Positions 5,883 to 8,726 of a stretch of 8,726 bases of DNA are shown here, piece by piece. The stretch lies in NCBI GenBank assembly GCA_020441345.1, contig JAGRMK010000117.1, positions 1-8,726 on the forward strand, in the 5' to 3' direction. The notes below the pieces were generated by a model. The model was not told the origin of the DNA. It saw only the letters and a program-made list of their open reading frames with translations, and did no database searches. The DNA comes from Paracoccaceae bacterium. GTDB taxonomy: Bacteria; Pseudomonadota; Alphaproteobacteria; Rhodobacterales; Rhodobacteraceae. Made by a program: the position numbers and the translations under genes. Within the stretch, counting starts at the first letter, position 1; each line of letters begins with the position of its first letter.

Positions 5883-6632
5883 TTGCTCGACTGGCTCTAT
5901 TCGCTGTGGCCGGGGCTTGAGACCTCGGTCACGCTTTTGTCGCTCGAACCTCCGGGCTGGGGCGGCAATCTGTTGCGCGGGGCGATGAATTCGCTGATCA
6001 TCGCGCTGGGAGCTTTTGCGCTGGGGTGCCTGATCGGCATCGGCGGGGCGCTGGGAAAACTGGGTGGCGGACCCGTGACCCGCGATTTGCTGGCGGTCTA
6101 CACGACCGTGGTGCGCGCGGTGCCCGAACTGATCCTGATCCTGATCCTGTATTACGCAGGAACCGATCTGCTGAACCAGGCGCTGCGGGCGTTTGGCTAT
6201 CGCCCGGTCGAGATTTCCGGTCTTGCCGCCGGGATCGGTGTGCTGGGTGTGGTGCAAGGCGCCTATGCTACTGAAGTGCTGCGCGGTGCCATTCAATCGG
6301 TGCCGCGCGGTCAGCTTGAGGCGGCGCGTGCCTATGGCATGACGCGGTTCCAGACGTTTCGCCGGGTGACCGCTCCGGCGATGTTGCCGCTGGCCTTGCC
6401 GGGCCTGTCGAACCTGTGGCTGATTGCCACCAAGGACACCGCGCTGCTGGCGATCGTCGGCTTTTCCGAACTGACCCTGGAAACCCGACAGGCGGCGGGC
6501 TCGACACGGGCCTATTTCACCTTCTTCCTGGCGGCAGGCGCGCTCTATCTGATCATGACGCTGGTCTCGGGGCGGATATTCGGCTGGATCGAAGCCCGGT
6601 TCCGGCGCGGGCAGGCGGGGGCGCGAGCGTGA
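5883..6632 (+). CDS. Amino-acid ABC transporter permease (HisQ-like)
   Basis: A 249-residue inner-membrane permease of the HisQ/HisM class that would form the channel with the next gene product. Hydrophobic spans are visible around 36-58, 79-98, 113-130, 178-195 and 212-232. RAVPE (78-82) is the usual permease motif after the second span. GQLEAARAYGMTRFQTFRRVTAPAMLP (143-169) is the EAA loop that docks on the ATPase. The start is TTG, two bases after the binding-protein stop, with no clear ribosome site, so translation is probably coupled. The next in-frame ATG (5985) would remove residues 1-34, including the NLLRGAMNSL approach to the first span that permeases of this family normally keep. 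I therefore prefer the TTG. Class certain; exact start moderately sure; substrate inferred from context. Confidence 0.88.
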   Translation: MLDWLYSLWPGLETSVTLLSLEPPGWGGNLLRGAMNSLIIALGAFALGCLIGIGGALGKLGGGPVTRDLLAVYTTVVRAVPELILILILYYAGTDLLNQALRAFGYRPVEISGLAAGIGVLGVVQGAYATEVLRGAIQSVPRGQLEAARAYGMTRFQTFRRVTAPAMLPLALPGLSNLWLIATKDTALLAIVGFSELTLETRQAAGSTRAYFTFFLAAGALYLIMTLVSGRIFGWIEARFRRGQAGARA

Positions 6633-7402
6633 TGCGCGATTTCTGGCAGCCGCACCGTATCGGGCTGATTGCGCTGGCGCTGGGACTGTGCGTCTGGGCG
6701 GCGCTGACGATGCGCTGGGACTGGATTCCGCGCTATGCCGGTCTGGGGCTGGAGGGGCTTTGGCGCACGCTCTGGCTGCTGGGCCTGTCGCTGGTGATCG
6801 GATTCGCGATGGCGTTGCCGCTGGGGCTGGCGCAAGCGGCGGGGCCGGTCTGGCTGGCGGCACCCGCGCGCTGGTTCTGCACGGTGATCCGGGGCACGCC
6901 GCTGCTGTTGCAGATCTGGCTGATCTATTTCGGGCTCGGCAGTCTGTTCCCGCAATTCCCGGCGATCCGGCAATCCGAGCTATGGCCCTATCTTCGCCAG
7001 GCCTGGCCCTATGCGCTGCTGGCGCTGAGCCTGAGCTACGCGGGATACGAGGGCGAGGTGATGCGCGGCGCGTTCAAATCGGTGCCGCACGGGCAATTGG
7101 AAGCGGCGCGCGCCTTTGGCCTTGGCCGGTTCGCCGTGTTCCGCCGCATCTGGCTGCCGCAGGCGCTGGCCCGCGCGCTGCCCACGCTGGGCGGCGAGAC
7201 GGTCCTGCAACTGAAGGCGACGCCGCTGGTCGCGACGATCACGGTGATCGAGATCTATTCGGTCGCCAGCCGCGTGCGGCAGGATACCTTCATCATCTAC
7301 GAGCCGCTGCTGTTGCTGGCGCTGGTCTATATGGCAATCGCCGGGGCGATCGCGTTGGGATTCCGCTGGCTGGAGCGCCGGTTCACGCCCGGATTGGGGT
7401 AG
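6632..7402 (+). CDS. Amino-acid ABC transporter permease (HisM-like)
   Basis: A 256-residue second permease of the same importer. Hydrophobic spans appear around 9-26, 43-66, 87-105, 125-140, 195-210 and 223-244. It carries the family motif RGTPLLLQ (87-94) and the EAA loop GQLEAARAFGLGRFAVFRRIWLPQALARALP (154-184) that contacts the ATPase. ATG at 6632 shares its A with the TGA of the preceding permease, a one-base overlap indicating coupled translation. The frame stays open well upstream of this ATG into the preceding gene; that part is a shadow and the protein matches the family from M1. A GTG one codon earlier (6629) is an alternative start of no consequence. No ATPase gene follows: the next gene is convergent edd. 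The cognate ATPase must be encoded elsewhere or shared with another importer. Confidence 0.88.
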   Translation: MRDFWQPHRIGLIALALGLCVWAALTMRWDWIPRYAGLGLEGLWRTLWLLGLSLVIGFAMALPLGLAQAAGPVWLAAPARWFCTVIRGTPLLLQIWLIYFGLGSLFPQFPAIRQSELWPYLRQAWPYALLALSLSYAGYEGEVMRGAFKSVPHGQLEAARAFGLGRFAVFRRIWLPQALARALPTLGGETVLQLKATPLVATITVIEIYSVASRVRQDTFIIYEPLLLLALVYMAIAGAIALGFRWLERRFTPGLG

Positions 7403-7582
7403 GGGGCTGATGCGCGGGGTTGTGATGGGGCTCTGGTGACGGTCTTTGGTTGCGTCTTTGGTGGGGCGGCCCTCAGGGGCATCGAGCCCCTTCGGACCGG
7501 TGGGGCCAGCCCCACACCCCGCCGGGGAGGGTTTTCCACCCTCCCCGGACCCCGCCCGAGGATATTTCCAGAGTAAAGACGG
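7403..7582. repeat. Hairpin-rich intergenic repeat between the permease gene and edd
   Basis: A 180-bp convergent gap without a believable gene. Three short palindromes stand in a row: 7475-7480/7486-7491 (AGGGGC, GCCCCT), 7501-7505/7510-7514 (TGGGG, CCCCA), and a perfect 11-bp stem at 7522-7532/7538-7548 (CCGGGGAGGGT, ACCCTCCCCGG) with a 5-nt loop. Then comes CCCGAGGATATTT near 7555-7567. GC-rich hairpins followed by GAGGATATTT resemble an intergenic element I associate with many Rhodobacteraceae genomes; this is from memory and unchecked. No T-run follows any stem on either strand, so classical intrinsic termination is not shown, although the hairpins may still stop or protect both converging transcripts. 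Confidence 0.55.
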
Positions 7583-8726
7583 TCAAAACAGGATCGAGGC
7601 ACCGCGCGAGGAATCCGAAGCCTGGCCGCGCAGCCGCGCGAAAAGCTCGCGTCCGCAGCCCCAGTTGTTGGCGTCGAGATCCATGGTTTGCGGCGTGCGG
7701 GTGTCGAACCCTTCGCTGAGCACCGAGAGCGTGCCGGTGGTGGCGTCGAGCCGGATCAGATCGCCGTCCTGCACGCAGGCCAGCGGCCCACCGGCCGCGG
7801 CCTCGGGTGCGAGATGGATAGCCGCCGGAACCTTGCCGGACGCGCCCGACATGCGGCCATCGGTGACCAGTGCCACCTTGAGCCCGCGATCTTGCAGCAC
7901 CGCGAGGATCGGCGTCAGGCTGTGAAGTTCGGGCATGCCATTGGCGCGCGGTCCCTGGAAGCGCACGACAACCACGGTGTCGGTGGTGAACTCGCCGGCG
8001 CGGAAGGCCGTCTTGACCTGCTCCTGGTCGGTGAAGACGCGGGCCGGGGCCTCGATCACGTGGCGTGCGGGATCGACCGCCGAGGTCTTGATCACGCCGC
8101 GTCCCAGATTGCCGGTCAATTGCGTCAGCCCGCCATGCGGCTGGAACGGATCGGCAGGCGTGCGCAGGATCTTGTCGTTGAGGCTGTCGCGCGGGCCATC
8201 GACCCAGGTCAGCGCGCCGTCGATCAGCCGGGGTTCCTGGGCATAGCGCCACAGGCCCGTGCCGGCGACGGTTTCCACGTCATCGTGCAGCAGGCCCGCG
8301 TCCAGCAAACGGCCGATCAGAAAGCCGATGCCGCCCGCCGCGTGGAAATGGTTCACATCGGCCAGCCCGTTCGGATAGACCTTGGCCATCAGTGGCACGG
8401 CCTGGGCGATGGCTTCGAAATCCTCGAGGTCCAGCTGGATCCCCGCGGCATGGGCCATTGCGGGCAGGTGTAGCACCAGGTTGGTCGAGCCGCCGGTGGC
8501 CATCAGTCCGACGATGCCGTTGACGAAGGCCTTTTCATTCAGCACGTGGCCCGCCGGGCGCCAGTCGTCGCCCAGATGGGTGATGCCCGCCGCGCGGGTC
8601 ACGGCCTCACGGGTCAGCGCGTCGCGCAGCTCGGTGCCCGGGTTGACAAAGGCCGCGCCCGGCAGGTGCAGGCCCATGAACTCCATCAGCATCTGGTTGG
8701 TATTGGCCGTGCCGTAGAAGGTGCAG
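7583..8726 (-). CDS. edd: 6-phosphogluconate dehydratase, C-terminal part (Entner-Doudoroff pathway)
   Basis: Edd is the [4Fe-4S] dehydratase that turns 6-phosphogluconate into 2-keto-3-deoxy-6-phosphogluconate in the cytoplasm. The gene is cut by the right window edge. The frame is open to base 8725 and gives 380 residues, roughly the last two-thirds of a usual protein of about 600. It begins with CTFYGTANTNQMLMEFMGLHLPG, an IlvD/Edd signature whose first cysteine should be an iron-sulphur ligand. It continues with LMATGGSTNLVLHLPAMA, FQGPRANGMPELHSLTPIL, the active-site GRMSGASGKVPAAIHLAPEA and the C-terminal NNWGCGRELF. ANGMPELH and ASGKVPAAIH point to Edd rather than the dihydroxyacid dehydratase IlvD. 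The ATG at 8692 is internal; the true start is outside the window. It is convergent with the importer and has no evident functional link to it. Confidence 0.95.
   Translation of the reverse strand, partial: CTFYGTANTNQMLMEFMGLHLPGAAFVNPGTELRDALTREAVTRAAGITHLGDDWRPAGHVLNEKAFVNGIVGLMATGGSTNLVLHLPAMAHAAGIQLDLEDFEAIAQAVPLMAKVYPNGLADVNHFHAAGGIGFLIGRLLDAGLLHDDVETVAGTGLWRYAQEPRLIDGALTWVDGPRDSLNDKILRTPADPFQPHGGLTQLTGNLGRGVIKTSAVDPARHVIEAPARVFTDQEQVKTAFRAGEFTTDTVVVVRFQGPRANGMPELHSLTPILAVLQDRGLKVALVTDGRMSGASGKVPAAIHLAPEAAAGGPLACVQDGDLIRLDATTGTLSVLSEGFDTRTPQTMDLDANNWGCGRELFARLRGQASDSSRGASILF

Noticed and set aside
5868..6863. 331-codon minus-strand frame opposite the permease genes
   Set aside because: It overlaps well-supported permease genes and has a low-complexity Pro/Ala/Arg/Gln composition typical of an antisense shadow.
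7446..7925. 159-codon + strand frame reaching from the intergenic gap into edd
   Set aside because: It is antisense to the conserved 3' part of edd and starts inside the hairpin repeat; no support as a gene.

Overview
The window is GC-rich, densely packed bacterial DNA. Gene content, protein style and one intergenic repeat all suggest an alphaproteobacterium of the Rhodobacteraceae/Roseobacteraceae type. This is a judgement from protein recognition and the presence of an Entner-Doudoroff gene, not from a database search. There are nine protein-coding genes, two of them cut by the window edges. I see no tRNA, rRNA, CRISPR array, transposase or integrase.

Layout. (1) 1-575, +: the 3' end of clpX, followed by a strong intrinsic terminator (603-638). 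(2) 724-4961, -: a four-gene operon read right to left, with a DDAH/arginine-deiminase-fold guanidino hydrolase (4083-4961), a TetR-family regulator (3460-4086), an AruH-like arginine:pyruvate aminotransferase (2280-3458) and an AruI-like ThDP-dependent 2-ketoarginine decarboxylase (724-2283). Junctions are 4-nt overlap, 1-nt gap and 4-nt overlap, and a stem-loop with a short T-run lies beyond the last gene. (3) 4962-5112: a 151-bp divergent control region holding an AT-rich 20-bp near-perfect palindrome that overlaps a TATAAT hexamer reading toward the minus-strand operon. (4) 5113-7402, +: a polar amino-acid ABC importer with a periplasmic binding protein and two permeases but no ATPase gene. 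(5) 7403-7582: a hairpin-rich intergenic repeat. (6) 7583-8726, -: the C-terminal two-thirds of 6-phosphogluconate dehydratase (edd), convergent with the importer.

How the genes may work together. Regions 2-4 look like one functional unit, an uptake and catabolism locus for arginine or a related guanidino amino acid. The importer would bring in the substrate. The aminotransferase and decarboxylase would run the first two steps of the arginine transaminase pathway (L-arginine to 2-ketoarginine to 4-guanidinobutyraldehyde). The hydrolase would attack the guanidino group of the substrate or of a side compound such as a methylated arginine. The TetR protein probably senses a pathway compound and acts at the shared divergent region. 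The later enzymes expected for the pathway (aldehyde dehydrogenase, guanidinobutyrase) and the transporter ATPase are not in the window. clpX and edd are flanking housekeeping genes.
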